A stretch of DNA of 21,382 nucleotides from the NCBI GenBank assembly GCA_944377765.1, contig CALWFX010000039.1:1-21382 (forward strand), read 5' to 3'. Every line of letters begins with the position of its first letter. Position 1 is the first letter of the stretch. Positions 7,943-15,679 of this stretch are shown here, piece by piece. The notes beneath the pieces were generated by a model. That model worked only from the letters and a program-made list of their open reading frames with translations. It had not been told where the DNA came from and made no database searches. The DNA is from an uncultured Clostridia bacterium (lineage in GTDB: Bacteria; Bacillota; Clostridia; Christensenellales; UBA1242). The translations under genes were made by a program, and so were the position numbers.

Positions 7943-8362
7943 TTATTTTCTTTCATCAAGATAGTTTTGCAAGATTATTTGAGCAGAAACCTTATCCAAA
8001 AGTTCTTTGCGTTTTTCCCAACTAAGTTTAGCTTCTTTTAAATACTCCTCTGCCTCAAAAGATGTGTATCTTTCATCTTGATAAAAAACTTTAATTTGTG
8101 AATACTCAAAAAGTGCTTGTCCAAAGTTTTGAACATATTTTGACATTTCACTTTCAGTGCCATCTGCATTGAGTGGTAAGCCAATCACAATGAAGCCAAC
8201 ATCTTTTTCTTTTGCAAGGTTTGTTAAGAATTTTATATCTTCTTCCTGCCCTTTACATTTATAAACCCTGTCAGCATTTGCGATTGTGCAAGTTAAATCG
8301 GAAAATGCAATCCCAATTCTTGCCTTACCATAATCAAGCCCCATATATCTTTTATATTGCAT
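7943..8362 (-). CDS. ruvX: RuvX/YqgF-type RNase H-fold nuclease
   Basis: This is a putative Holliday-junction resolvase or pre-16S rRNA nuclease of the YqgF family. The 139-residue length is standard. Motifs are MGLDYGKARIGIAFSD at 7-22 with the first catalytic aspartate at residue 10, VIGLPLNADGTES near 58-70, YQDERYTSFEAEEYL near 94-108, and the C-terminal DKVSAQIILQNYLDE. The chosen ATG has a GGTGAT site a few bases upstream. The internal Met7 would give the more usual family N-terminus and cannot be excluded. It lies 73 bp after polA and 12 bp before the DUF1292 gene. The canonical Firmicutes neighbour UPF0297 (yrzL) is not present here. Confidence 0.93.
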   Translation of the reverse strand: MQYKRYMGLDYGKARIGIAFSDLTCTIANADRVYKCKGQEEDIKFLTNLAKEKDVGFIVIGLPLNADGTESEMSKYVQNFGQALFEYSQIKVFYQDERYTSFEAEEYLKEAKLSWEKRKELLDKVSAQIILQNYLDERK

Positions 8363-8435
8363 ATATCACCATTATCATTTTAATTTAAAATATTTAAATT
8401 GTCAAATATTTTTCACATATTTATTAGAAATTCAC

Positions 8436-10928
8436 TTATTTACAATCAAAAAGTGTTTTGCCTTCTCCCACGTTAACAGTGAGTGGAACTTTAAAAGTTT
8501 TAACATTTTCCATGCAACTTTTAAGTATTTCCTTAACTTTTTCAAGTTCTTCAGGCTTAACATCAACAACAAGTTCGTCGTGCACTTGCAAAATGATATG
8601 GCTTTCCAAGCCCTTAAACTCTCTGAAAGTTGAAATCATTGCAAGTTTAATTATGTCTGACGCTGTCCCCTGCAAAGGCATATTCATTGCAACACGCTCT
8701 CCAAACTTTCTGACATTATAATTTGAAGAAGAGATTTCAGGTATCATTCTTATCCTTCCAAAAATTGTTTTTGCATAGCCATTCTCTTTTGCAAACTCAA
8801 TGTTTTTATCCATATATTCCTTAATTTTGGGATACCTTGTGAAATAACTGTCAATGTATGCTTTTGCTTTCATTCTTGATGTTTTAATGTTTTGCGAAAG
8901 TCCATAGTCGCTTATGCCATAAACAATGCCAAAATTAACCGCTTTGGCATCTCGACGCATACTTGCTGAAACCTTATCAATTGGAACATTAAAAATTTCA
9001 CTTGCTGTTTTTGTGTGAATATCAATACCCTGCTGATAAGACACTATCATGGAATTTTCTTCTGCTAAATTTGCAAGAAGCCTAAGTTCAATTTGGTTAT
9101 AGTCAGCAGAAACAATAAGCCCATTTTCAAATTTAGATATAAATATTTTTCTTAAATTCTTGCCTTCTTCATCGCGCGTTGGAATGTTTTGCATATTTGG
9201 TTCAGAACTTGATAAACGCCCTGTGTTAGTTAAAGTTTGATTGAAAATTGTGTGAATAATATTGCCACGAGTTTGACATATTTGCTTATAAACATTAATG
9301 TAAGTGCTTTTAAGTTTATAAACTTTTCTATAATGAATGATGAGATTAACAATTTCATGGTCAAATCTAAGCTCATCTAAAATAGCAAAATTGGTCGACC
9401 TTTTTGCATTGTTATATGGAACAATTTTAAGTTTATCAAAAAGGATACTTGCCACCTGCTTTGGTGAATTTATGTTAAATTCTTCACCTGCAAGCGAATA
9501 TATTTCATTTTCCAGTTCCTTTATCTCAGCGGAGATTTTTTCATCAATTTCATCAAGTCCTTCTTCATCAATTTTAAAGCCTTTTTCTTCCATATCAGCC
9601 AAAACTTCAACAAGTGGAATTTCAATGTTGTAATAAACATAATCAACACCTTTTTCACTAATTAAACCTTCAAATTGCTTTTTGTCCAAGAAATAATCTG
9701 CGATATTTTTTGAAAGTTCATTTGAAACAGAAGTGAAACAAACATATCTTGCAATTTCGATATCAAAGAAGTTTTTCAAATTTATGTCAAGTTTATGCAA
9801 AAGTTTCATATCTTCTTTTGCAGATTTTGTGATTTTAACAATGCTTTCATTTTCAAAAATTGGTTTTAGTTTTTTCAAAACTTCATTAAAATCAATGAAG
9901 GTTGAAAACAAATCTGGTTCTTTATTTAGGTAGTAAACCTTTTTATTTGACACAGCAAATTCAAGTTCCTTGATGTTATATGCAAATTCGCCTTTGATTT
10001 CCTTAATCATTTCGTCTATTATTTTCAAATCATCGACCATAACTCTTTCTGCTTTTGTCGTTTCTTTTTTAGGCTCACTAAAAATGTCTTCACGCTTTGA
10101 AAAAGAGTTAAAATTCCAATATTCAAAAAACTCACGAACTTCTTGGCTAAAAGGAAATTTATATGTGCAGTCTTCAATATTATATTCAAAATTGCAATCA
10201 GTTTTAATTGTTGCAAGTTTTTTAGATAAATAGGCATTTTCCTTGTCATTAATAAGTTTTTCTTTAAGTTTTCCAGTTATACTTTCAATATTTTCATAAA
10301 CACCATCAAGAGAAGAATATTTATTTAAAAGAGAAAGGGCTGTTTTTTCTCCCACACCTGCAACCCCTGGAATATTATCAGAAGCATCTCCCATAAGTGC
10401 TTTAAGTTCAATAATACCGCTTGGAGCAAAACCATATTTTTCATGTATGGCTTTTTCATCCATTTTGTCAAGTTCAGTTATACCCTTTTTAGTTAACCAA
10501 ACTGTTGTGTTTTCATCCACAAGTTGCAACAAATCTCTATCTCCAGAAAGAAGAATATTTTCATTTTTAGAGTGTTTACTTAGTGTTCCAATAATATCAT
10601 CTGCTTCAATGCCATCAATTTCAAAAGTTTTAATTCCCATAATATTAAGCATTTCTTTAATAAACGGAAATTGTTTTGATAAATCGAGCGGAGTTTCCTT
10701 TCTTGTCCCCTTATAATCTTTATAAATTTCTGTTCTAAAAGTTTGTCTTGAATGGTCAAAAGCAACTGCAATATAGTCTGGTTTTTGCTCCACAATAAGT
10801 TTAATTAGAATATTTGCAAAGCCAAAAATCGCCCCTGAAGGCTGTGCTTTAATATTAGATAAATAAGGCATTGCATAAAATGCCCTATTTGCTAAACTAT
10901 TTCCATCAACAATTAAAAATTTTTTCAT
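8436..10928 (-). CDS. polA: DNA polymerase I
   Basis: This is the repair and Okazaki-fragment polymerase. The 830 residues hold an N-terminal 5' nuclease domain (about 1-290) with FLIVDGNSLANRAFYAMP, DHSRQTFRTEIYKDYKGTR, GIEADDIIGTL and GDASDNIPGVAGVGEKTA. The polymerase domain has motif A VSADYNQIELRLLANLAEE (Asp609), O-helix RRDAKAVNFGIVYG (Lys662, Phe666) and motif C LQVHDELVVDV (Asp784). Phe666 at the Taq Phe667 position predicts discrimination against dideoxynucleotides. The middle domain (about 300-470) keeps the exonuclease-like shape but lacks the DxE and other metal ligands, so 3'-5' proofreading is probably lost, as in Bacillus enzymes. The start follows AAAGGAATTTAG. It is second in an operon after a small membrane-protein gene. 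Confidence 0.98.
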   Translation of the reverse strand: MKKFLIVDGNSLANRAFYAMPYLSNIKAQPSGAIFGFANILIKLIVEQKPDYIAVAFDHSRQTFRTEIYKDYKGTRKETPLDLSKQFPFIKEMLNIMGIKTFEIDGIEADDIIGTLSKHSKNENILLSGDRDLLQLVDENTTVWLTKKGITELDKMDEKAIHEKYGFAPSGIIELKALMGDASDNIPGVAGVGEKTALSLLNKYSSLDGVYENIESITGKLKEKLINDKENAYLSKKLATIKTDCNFEYNIEDCTYKFPFSQEVREFFEYWNFNSFSKREDIFSEPKKETTKAERVMVDDLKIIDEMIKEIKGEFAYNIKELEFAVSNKKVYYLNKEPDLFSTFIDFNEVLKKLKPIFENESIVKITKSAKEDMKLLHKLDINLKNFFDIEIARYVCFTSVSNELSKNIADYFLDKKQFEGLISEKGVDYVYYNIEIPLVEVLADMEEKGFKIDEEGLDEIDEKISAEIKELENEIYSLAGEEFNINSPKQVASILFDKLKIVPYNNAKRSTNFAILDELRFDHEIVNLIIHYRKVYKLKSTYINVYKQICQTRGNIIHTIFNQTLTNTGRLSSSEPNMQNIPTRDEEGKNLRKIFISKFENGLIVSADYNQIELRLLANLAEENSMIVSYQQGIDIHTKTASEIFNVPIDKVSASMRRDAKAVNFGIVYGISDYGLSQNIKTSRMKAKAYIDSYFTRYPKIKEYMDKNIEFAKENGYAKTIFGRIRMIPEISSSNYNVRKFGERVAMNMPLQGTASDIIKLAMISTFREFKGLESHIILQVHDELVVDVKPEELEKVKEILKSCMENVKTFKVPLTVNVGEGKTLFDCK

Positions 10929-10963
10929 CTAAATTCCTTTTGTATAAGAATAAATGGCTTAAA

Positions 10964-11278
10964 CTACAAAAGTGGAACAATGTTATTAAACCAACTGTAA
11001 ATTACTTCCGGGCAAGCCATAACAATAACATAAATCACTATTGCAACAATAAGAAGAATGAAAAACACAACTTTAAGTGGACTTCCTGCAAAATTGACCA
11101 AAGCAAAACAAAAGATAATTGCCACACCACCAAAATTGACGATTGCCCTAAACCATGGCTCAAAACCGCCCATATCAGGTTGCCATTCAGGAACAGCCTG
11201 CATAATAACATTAACAATCAAAAATCCAATGTAAACAATTGAAAGAATTGACAGCACAGTATAAAGAATTTTTTTCAT
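10964..11278 (-). CDS. Small three-helix membrane protein, unknown function
   Basis: I do not recognise a named family. The 104-residue protein has three predicted transmembrane segments at about 4-26, 44-64 and 68-88. The first loop is short and acidic (EWQPDMGGFEPW) and only a few residues separate the last two helices. The start has a very strong AGGAGGAGAGA ribosome binding site. The gene lies 35 bp upstream of polA on the same strand and follows a candidate promoter, so it is the first gene of the polA-ruvX-DUF1292 operon. A role tied to DNA repair should not be assumed from this position alone. Confidence 0.8.
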   Translation of the reverse strand: MKKILYTVLSILSIVYIGFLIVNVIMQAVPEWQPDMGGFEPWFRAIVNFGGVAIIFCFALVNFAGSPLKVVFFILLIVAIVIYVIVMACPEVIYSWFNNIVPLL

Positions 11279-11295
11279 TCTCTCCTCCTAATAAA

Positions 11296-11327
11296 ATTAT
11301 ATTACCACAATTTGTTTTTAAAATCAA
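11296..11327 (-). promoter_or_regulatory. Candidate promoter of the polA operon
   Basis: TTGATT at 11327-11322 is followed after 17 bases by TAATAT (11304-11299); a consensus TATAAT also overlaps it at 11301-11296. It lies just upstream of the AGGAGG site of the three-helix protein and downstream of the phage-block terminator, so the polA operon does not depend on phage-block transcription. Confidence 0.6.
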
Positions 11328-11356
11328 AGAAAATAACAAAAAATCTATTTTTATGT

Positions 11357-11396
11357 AAAAATATAAAAAATAACCACCTTAAAAAAGATGGTTATT
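11357..11396 (-). terminator. Terminator closing the phage-derived block
   Basis: On the minus strand AATAACCATCTT, a TTTT loop and AAGGTGGTTATT form a 12-pair stem with one U/G wobble, followed by TTTTATATTTTT. It lies 21 bp after the last holin gene and is oriented to stop phage-block transcription before polA. Confidence 0.93.
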
Positions 11397-11417
11397 ATAA
11401 GTATATTCATATATTTT

Positions 11418-11756
11418 TTATGACTTTTCGCTTGTAATATTGCTATTATCCACTTTTTCAATTTCATTTTTATCATTATTATTTTCAGTTTGTTCATTGC
11501 CAATTTCAGTTTGATTATCGCTTATTTCATTAAGAGTGTCGTTTACTGCTGTTCCATCACCTTTATTTCCACCATCTTTTGTTACAAGCCCAAAAACAAC
11601 CAAAAGTCCAGCAATTGACATTATCACATTCTCCACAATTTCATTTTCAATCTCAAAATTGAAAATTTTGCCAAGACAATTGATAAAAACTATTAATGCT
11701 CCAGAAAAGGACAGCCAAAAACTGTAATGTTTCATTCTTTCAAGCAAGTTCTTCAT
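11418..11756 (-). CDS. Phage holin, phi-LC3-like
   Basis: This 112-residue protein resembles the phi-LC3 type of phage holin, which makes membrane lesions in late infection. Residues 8-40 (KHYSFWLSFSGALIVFINCL and the following segment) form the first helix region, and 44-60 (NVIMSIAGLLVVFGLVT) the second. TKDGG then starts a hydrophilic, Asn/Glu-rich tail of about 50 residues, longer than usual for the family. The start overlaps the BhlA-like gene by 17 bp, and its AGGA ribosome binding site is formed by glutamate codons at that protein's C-terminus, so the two are probably translationally coupled. No endolysin gene follows; the block terminator does. Confidence 0.75.
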   Translation of the reverse strand: MKNLLERMKHYSFWLSFSGALIVFINCLGKIFNFEIENEIVENVIMSIAGLLVVFGLVTKDGGNKGDGTAVNDTLNEISDNQTEIGNEQTENNNDKNEIEKVDNSNITSEKS

Positions 11757-11973
11757 ATTCTTCCTCTTCTTTTAAATATTCTTTAATATCAACAATTTCT
11801 TGTTTAATATCATCAAGAGTCATAAGGCTTTTGGTCAAATTATCAATTGTTTTTTGATATTTTTCTTCTCGCTTTGAAGAGTCTTTAATTTGAAAAAAGA
11901 AAAGCCAAACAAACAAAACTGCAAACACCCCATTACTTATAACAATACTGATTATTTCCTTCCAAAGTTCCAT
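11740..11973 (-). CDS. BhlA/UviB-family holin-like protein
   Basis: This 77-residue protein has one N-terminal transmembrane helix (about 6-28, around NGVFAVLFVWLFFF). A charged coiled-coil-like tail follows, ending in EEEEYEELA. The pattern of helix, aromatic boundary and then KxxxKREEKY is that of BhlA and UviB, holin-like proteins linked to bacteriocin release or phage lysis in Bacillus and Clostridium. The start follows AGAGGCTCAGTC, and the AGAGG overlaps the stop codon of a tiny upstream frame. It overlaps the next holin gene by 17 bp. Confidence 0.78.
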   Translation of the reverse strand: MELWKEIISIVISNGVFAVLFVWLFFFQIKDSSKREEKYQKTIDNLTKSLMTLDDIKQEIVDIKEYLKEEEEYEELA

Positions 11974-11983
11974 GACTGAGCCT

Positions 11984-12025
11984 CTATTTTTTATCTTCTT
12001 TTAAACTTAAAATTTTATCAACCAT
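11984..12025 (-). CDS. Possible 13-residue leader peptide upstream of the holin genes
   Basis: A 14-codon frame (MVDKILSLKEDKK, then TAG) follows AAAAGGGG with a nine-base gap to the ATG. Its TAG stop is part of the AGAGG ribosome binding site of the BhlA-like gene. The layout suits translational coupling or a leader that tunes holin synthesis. The frame is so short that chance cannot be excluded, and no hairpin that it would control was identified. Confidence 0.4.
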   Translation of the reverse strand: MVDKILSLKEDKK

Positions 12026-12058
12026 TCTGTTTTCCCCTTTTAAGTAAAAAATTTTTCT

Positions 12059-12086
12059 TTTATAAAATTTTAAATAATTTTTGCAA
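12059..12086 (-). promoter_or_regulatory. Weak candidate promoter for the holin pair
   Basis: In the 120 bp gap before the holins, TTGCAA (12086-12081) and TATAAA (12064-12059) are 16 bases apart. Such matches are common in DNA this AT-rich, so support is limited. The gap itself, the only sizeable one in an otherwise overlapping gene block, is what suggests separate holin expression. Confidence 0.3.
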
Positions 12087-12093
12087 ATCAACT

Positions 12094-13599
12094 TCATGAA
12101 ATAACATCAAACACAATCATAGGTTTTGAAATATGGCTGTTTTGTTCGTCAGTTTTAAAAACAATTTGAAAACTTTTTCCAATCACATTGGCACTTTGTC
12201 TTTGTTCAAAAGTTTTACCTTCAAAAGAGTAAGTTTTGCTTTCAACATCGGAAATAATTTCAACATCACAAGGAAATTCTGTGTTTAAAATTATCTCTTT
12301 CACTCTTTTTTCCTTGCCTTTATAACCAAAATCAGTGTTAAAAGATTTCCAGACCTTATTATTGACTAAATTAAATATTTTGCCATCATGAGTAAGTTCT
12401 CCAATGTGGTTGCAATTTAGCCCATTAAAACAAGCCACAACCTTACTGAAATATGGAATATCCACTGAAATTATTTTTTTAATGTCAACACCACGCAAAA
12501 TTTCCACCTTCCCAGTTTCCATATCAACTTCAAAAAGAACATTATTGATATAGCCTTCTTCAAGTTCACATCCAAGTTTAACTTCATCATCAAATTTGCA
12601 TCTTGTTGCTAAATAATATTTGCCATTTTGACAACAAGAAGAGCAATTTAAGTTATCCAAATTTTTAAAATAACTGTCATATTCTTCGCAAATTTTGTTT
12701 ACCGAAGAACCATTGAAAGTGTGGAGACCATCTCGAGTGCAAAAATACACTTTATCGCCACAAACACAAATTGAATTTTCATAAATTTTTGAAGATGAAG
12801 TATAAAAATGTGTGAAAGAAAAATCATCTTTAGCCGAATATTCTGAAATTCTTGTAATTCCATACTCTCTAAATAGGTATACATAATCATTAAAAGCCAC
12901 AAGTTTATTGAATGAGCCCCTTTGGTCAAGAAATTCTATCACTGAATTATCTTCTTCCTTATACTCAATTAAATTTAAATTTGATTGATAAATAAGTTCA
13001 TTTCTATTTGTGTCAGTTATTCCAAAAAATTTGTCATAGTGCACCACACAAGACAAAAGTGTTGGAACATTTTCACATAGTTCAGTGTTATATGCAGAAG
13101 AATAGACCATTCCATCATCAACAAAATATAGAATGCAGTCAAAATCTTCCAATCTATACTGGCAAGAAGAAACAAGCCCAGTAAGTTGAACATCAGACTT
13201 TCCAACTGGAAAACCAAGTTCGTCAATCAGTGCGCAAATCCAAATTTTATCGTTTTGGTCAATAACATTAAGATGATAATATATTTTATCTTCTTGTAAA
13301 TCCTTAAATTTAAAACTGTCAAGACTTTTAATTTTTGTTATTGTTGTCATAGTTAAATCGTAATTATGCAAAGTTTCAAGGTCATCTTCAGTTGCTGGCA
13401 CTTCAATATCTTTAAACCCAAGTCCTGTTTTTAATGCTCCATCATTTAGATTAAAATTATGAAAATACTTACATTCATTAGGCTTAGAAATCAAGTCATC
13501 TTCATTAGAAACAACCCCATCTCCAAAAACAGAAAAAGTGATGTCTTTTTCAGCAGTTTTTTTATGCTTTTTAAGATTTTTATAAAAAATCAAAACCAT
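12094..13599 (-). CDS. Putative phage tail nozzle/DNA-stabilisation protein (P22 gp10-like position)
   Basis: This 501-residue protein is predicted to be mostly beta strand, with repeated short segments of the type DDGMVYSS, NDYVYLFREYGITRIS and GDKVYFCTRDGLHTFNGS. These suggest a propeller-like fold. It lies after the capsid and adaptor genes, where P22 has gp10, the nozzle that closes the portal, so that role is inferred from position and fold, not from a recognised signature. It holds 18 cysteines, including NCSSCC near 308-313, an unusual number for a virion protein. It overlaps the adaptor gene by 10 bp. The ATG lies only one or two bases from AAGGA; a TTG two codons later (13593) has a better-spaced site and may be the true start. 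Confidence 0.55.
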   Translation of the reverse strand: MVLIFYKNLKKHKKTAEKDITFSVFGDGVVSNEDDLISKPNECKYFHNFNLNDGALKTGLGFKDIEVPATEDDLETLHNYDLTMTTITKIKSLDSFKFKDLQEDKIYYHLNVIDQNDKIWICALIDELGFPVGKSDVQLTGLVSSCQYRLEDFDCILYFVDDGMVYSSAYNTELCENVPTLLSCVVHYDKFFGITDTNRNELIYQSNLNLIEYKEEDNSVIEFLDQRGSFNKLVAFNDYVYLFREYGITRISEYSAKDDFSFTHFYTSSSKIYENSICVCGDKVYFCTRDGLHTFNGSSVNKICEEYDSYFKNLDNLNCSSCCQNGKYYLATRCKFDDEVKLGCELEEGYINNVLFEVDMETGKVEILRGVDIKKIISVDIPYFSKVVACFNGLNCNHIGELTHDGKIFNLVNNKVWKSFNTDFGYKGKEKRVKEIILNTEFPCDVEIISDVESKTYSFEGKTFEQRQSANVIGKSFQIVFKTDEQNSHISKPMIVFDVIS

Positions 13600-14153
13600 T
13601 TCCTTTTAGGAAGATTTATTTCGCTACGCTTTCTTGAAAGCACAAAAAGGCTTTCTTTAAATCTCTCTTCCCAAATTTCCGCGTCCTCGCTAAGTCCATC
13701 ACAAAGAAGATATTCACTTGCAATTCCATAAGCATAAATTCTTGCTGATAAGCCATTATAAAAGTCAACTTCATCACTAAGCGTCAAGTTTTCAGGAAGA
13801 TATGAATAAGTGATACTCTTCGCCTTTCCAAAAACTTGAATATAGTTTGAATATACTTTATATTTAATATTTTGATTAAAACTTCCCTTTAAAGCGTAAA
13901 TATTAACAACTATTTTTGTTAAGTCAGAAAAATTCAAAATTGAATTATCAACTTCAATTTTCTCTGTATATAAAAAAGGGAGATAGTCAGATGCTATCTC
14001 TTGGTTAACAAAATTAAAGCACCTGACAAGCGTATCCACCTTTTCACTTTCTTTTGTTGTTAGGTCTGCCGAATCTTGAGAAGTCAATTTTTTCATTATT
14101 TCTTGCTCTCCTATAAAAGAACAAGCGAATGCAATAATATCCTTAACATTCAT
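13590..14153 (-). CDS. Putative head-completion/adaptor protein (P22 gp4-like position)
   Basis: This 187-residue, mainly helical protein begins MNVKDIIAFACSFIGEQE. Helices cover about 1-60, followed by a beta-rich middle (NKIV-type strands around 70-115, KVYSNYIQVFGKAKSITYSY) and a helical C-terminal part with RIYAYGIASEYLL. This helix-strand-helix layout and the place right after capsid fit head-to-tail adaptors such as P22 gp4, which join the portal to the tail; the call is inferred. An in-frame ATG seven codons upstream exists (14174), but GGAGG lies inside that stretch, nine bases before the ATG at 14153, which is therefore preferred. It overlaps the upstream gene by 11 bp. Confidence 0.6.
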   Translation of the reverse strand: MNVKDIIAFACSFIGEQEIMKKLTSQDSADLTTKESEKVDTLVRCFNFVNQEIASDYLPFLYTEKIEVDNSILNFSDLTKIVVNIYALKGSFNQNIKYKVYSNYIQVFGKAKSITYSYLPENLTLSDEVDFYNGLSARIYAYGIASEYLLCDGLSEDAEIWEERFKESLFVLSRKRSEINLPKRKWF

Positions 14154-14463
14154 ATAATCTTGCCTCCACGTCATTTAAAATTGTGCGAGTTTTTGCTTTA
14201 ACCAATCTTTCATTTTCTGCATCCAATTCTTTAATAAGTTCATCACGCTTTACACTTAATGTTTTCAAAGTTAAATCAATTACTCGTTCATCAAGATATT
14301 CAAAAGGCAAACTTAAACAAAAGGTATCATTTATCTGTGCTCTATTATGTAATTCAAAACAATTTCTATCTAAATTATATAATACAAAATAATCTTTATC
14401 TATCTCCCTTAATCTTTTAATTATATCCTGACAATCACTATAAATTTCAAATGACCTTTTCAT
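14143..14463 (-). CDS. Conserved phage head-region protein, unknown function
   Basis: This 106-residue protein is of a type I associate with the slot after the capsid gene in clostridial phages; its role is not known to me. It opens MKRSFEIYSDCQDIIKRLRE, then has a compact alpha/beta core (DYFVLYNLDRNCFELHN, then FCLSLPFEYLDERVIDLTLK at about 48-67). A charged helix (about 68-96) ends it. No membrane segment, signal peptide or metal-binding pattern is visible. The ATG follows AAAAGGAAAAATAA, and the C-terminus overlaps the adaptor gene by 11 bp, with that gene's ribosome binding site inside this coding sequence. Confidence 0.65.
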   Translation of the reverse strand: MKRSFEIYSDCQDIIKRLREIDKDYFVLYNLDRNCFELHNRAQINDTFCLSLPFEYLDERVIDLTLKTLSVKRDELIKELDAENERLVKAKTRTILNDVEARLYEC

Positions 14464-14479
14464 TTATTTTTCCTTTTAA

Positions 14480-15664
14480 TTATGTTTCAGGTGGAGTTAA
14501 TGTTGAAGCCACCTTAGAGAATTTACCTTGTCCACCAGGTCTATCACAAACAAGTTCAGCATATTTAACAAGAGTTGCCTGATATGCTGGATAGTTAGGA
14601 ATTTGTTTAAGAACTCTTCCACTTTCATCTTCAAGCCATTTCCAGTCGCACATTTCATAAAGAGTGAAATCGTTAGTATTCAAGAAATACATTGTGTTAT
14701 CTTTAACAAATCTATCTCCAACAACAGGGATACCATTATAAGTTATTGTTTTAAATCCACCTTTAAGTTCTGTTACATCAATATTTCTTCTGTATGCACC
14801 AAGATATTCTTGATATAAGCGTCTTATTGGTTTTGTTGTTGCAATATAGTTAATTTGAGAATTTGAATGGTCTTCCAAGAAGTCTATCATATTTTGTATT
14901 TGAGTATCTGAAATATATACATCAGTTGTAACATCATAAGGTTTTAACCATGGGTTTTCTTCTTTGCTTAATCCATAAAGAGTGCTCTTAGAGAAAATTC
15001 CTTCAATACCAGTAATTTCTTTATCTTTTGCACCTCTAAGATAGAAATCACTTCCCATATTAAATGACCCCAACTCAGATTCTTTAATATACATTCTCTT
15101 ATTTACTAAATCAACATAAGAAACAGTGAAATAGAAAACATTTTCATTATTTTCATCATAATATTCAACTTGCATACCTTCTGCAAGATTGTTTATTCTG
15201 TTACCAATTTCAAAATAATATGGGGCTTTGATAGATCTTGTTGAGCCAAGGCACAAAGAACCGCTACCATCTCCATAAAGCATTCTACTTAAATTAAAAT
15301 TGCTTGATTTTATAAGATTGTCCATTTCATCAGTTAAAAGATTAACAAAACTGTTCACATTGTTTGAAGTTGCTCTTAATGCTTTATCAGAAATTTGAAA
15401 AGTTCCATAAAGATTTTTAAGTTCTGCAACAAATTGAGCATATTGAGTTGGTGAAGGGTTTGGAAGTTCGCCATCTTCATCTCCTGCACCAATACCACCA
15501 TTAATTCCAACTGGTGCTGCCTTTCTTATTTCTTTTCCATAAATATTGCTTGTTGAATGTTTAATTTGAGCAAGAAGTGGGTCTGCTGCAATGTTAATTT
15601 GATTTGCCACTAAGCCCAAATAGACATTTTTGAGTGCGTTTTCTGCACTTTGTAATGTAATCAT
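14480..15664 (-). CDS. Phage major capsid protein (predicted HK97 fold)
   Basis: This 394-residue protein is the shell subunit. It opens MITLQSAENALKNVYLGLVA and goes on to KEIRKAAPVGINGGIGAG (43-60), LKNLYGTFQISDKALRATSN (near 87-106) and FNLSRMLYGDGSG (near 143-155). This is the pattern of capsid proteins in many clostridial phages, and I recognise it with confidence. The middle beta-rich insert (about 170-225) and the C-terminal segment with GVPV-like YNGIPVVGDRF fit the P-domain and A-domain of the HK97 fold, although the fold was not modelled. No conserved residue block looks lost. It follows the scaffold gene by 15 bp and has AAAGGAGAGAAAA as ribosome binding site. Confidence 0.92.
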   Translation of the reverse strand: MITLQSAENALKNVYLGLVANQINIAADPLLAQIKHSTSNIYGKEIRKAAPVGINGGIGAGDEDGELPNPSPTQYAQFVAELKNLYGTFQISDKALRATSNNVNSFVNLLTDEMDNLIKSSNFNLSRMLYGDGSGSLCLGSTRSIKAPYYFEIGNRINNLAEGMQVEYYDENNENVFYFTVSYVDLVNKRMYIKESELGSFNMGSDFYLRGAKDKEITGIEGIFSKSTLYGLSKEENPWLKPYDVTTDVYISDTQIQNMIDFLEDHSNSQINYIATTKPIRRLYQEYLGAYRRNIDVTELKGGFKTITYNGIPVVGDRFVKDNTMYFLNTNDFTLYEMCDWKWLEDESGRVLKQIPNYPAYQATLVKYAELVCDRPGGQGKFSKVASTLTPPET

Positions 15665-15679
15665 TTTTCTCTCCTTTTG

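Noticed and set aside
14154..14174. Longer start (MTWRQDY) for the adaptor-like protein
   Set aside because: Those seven codons contain the GGAGG site that serves the next ATG at 14153.
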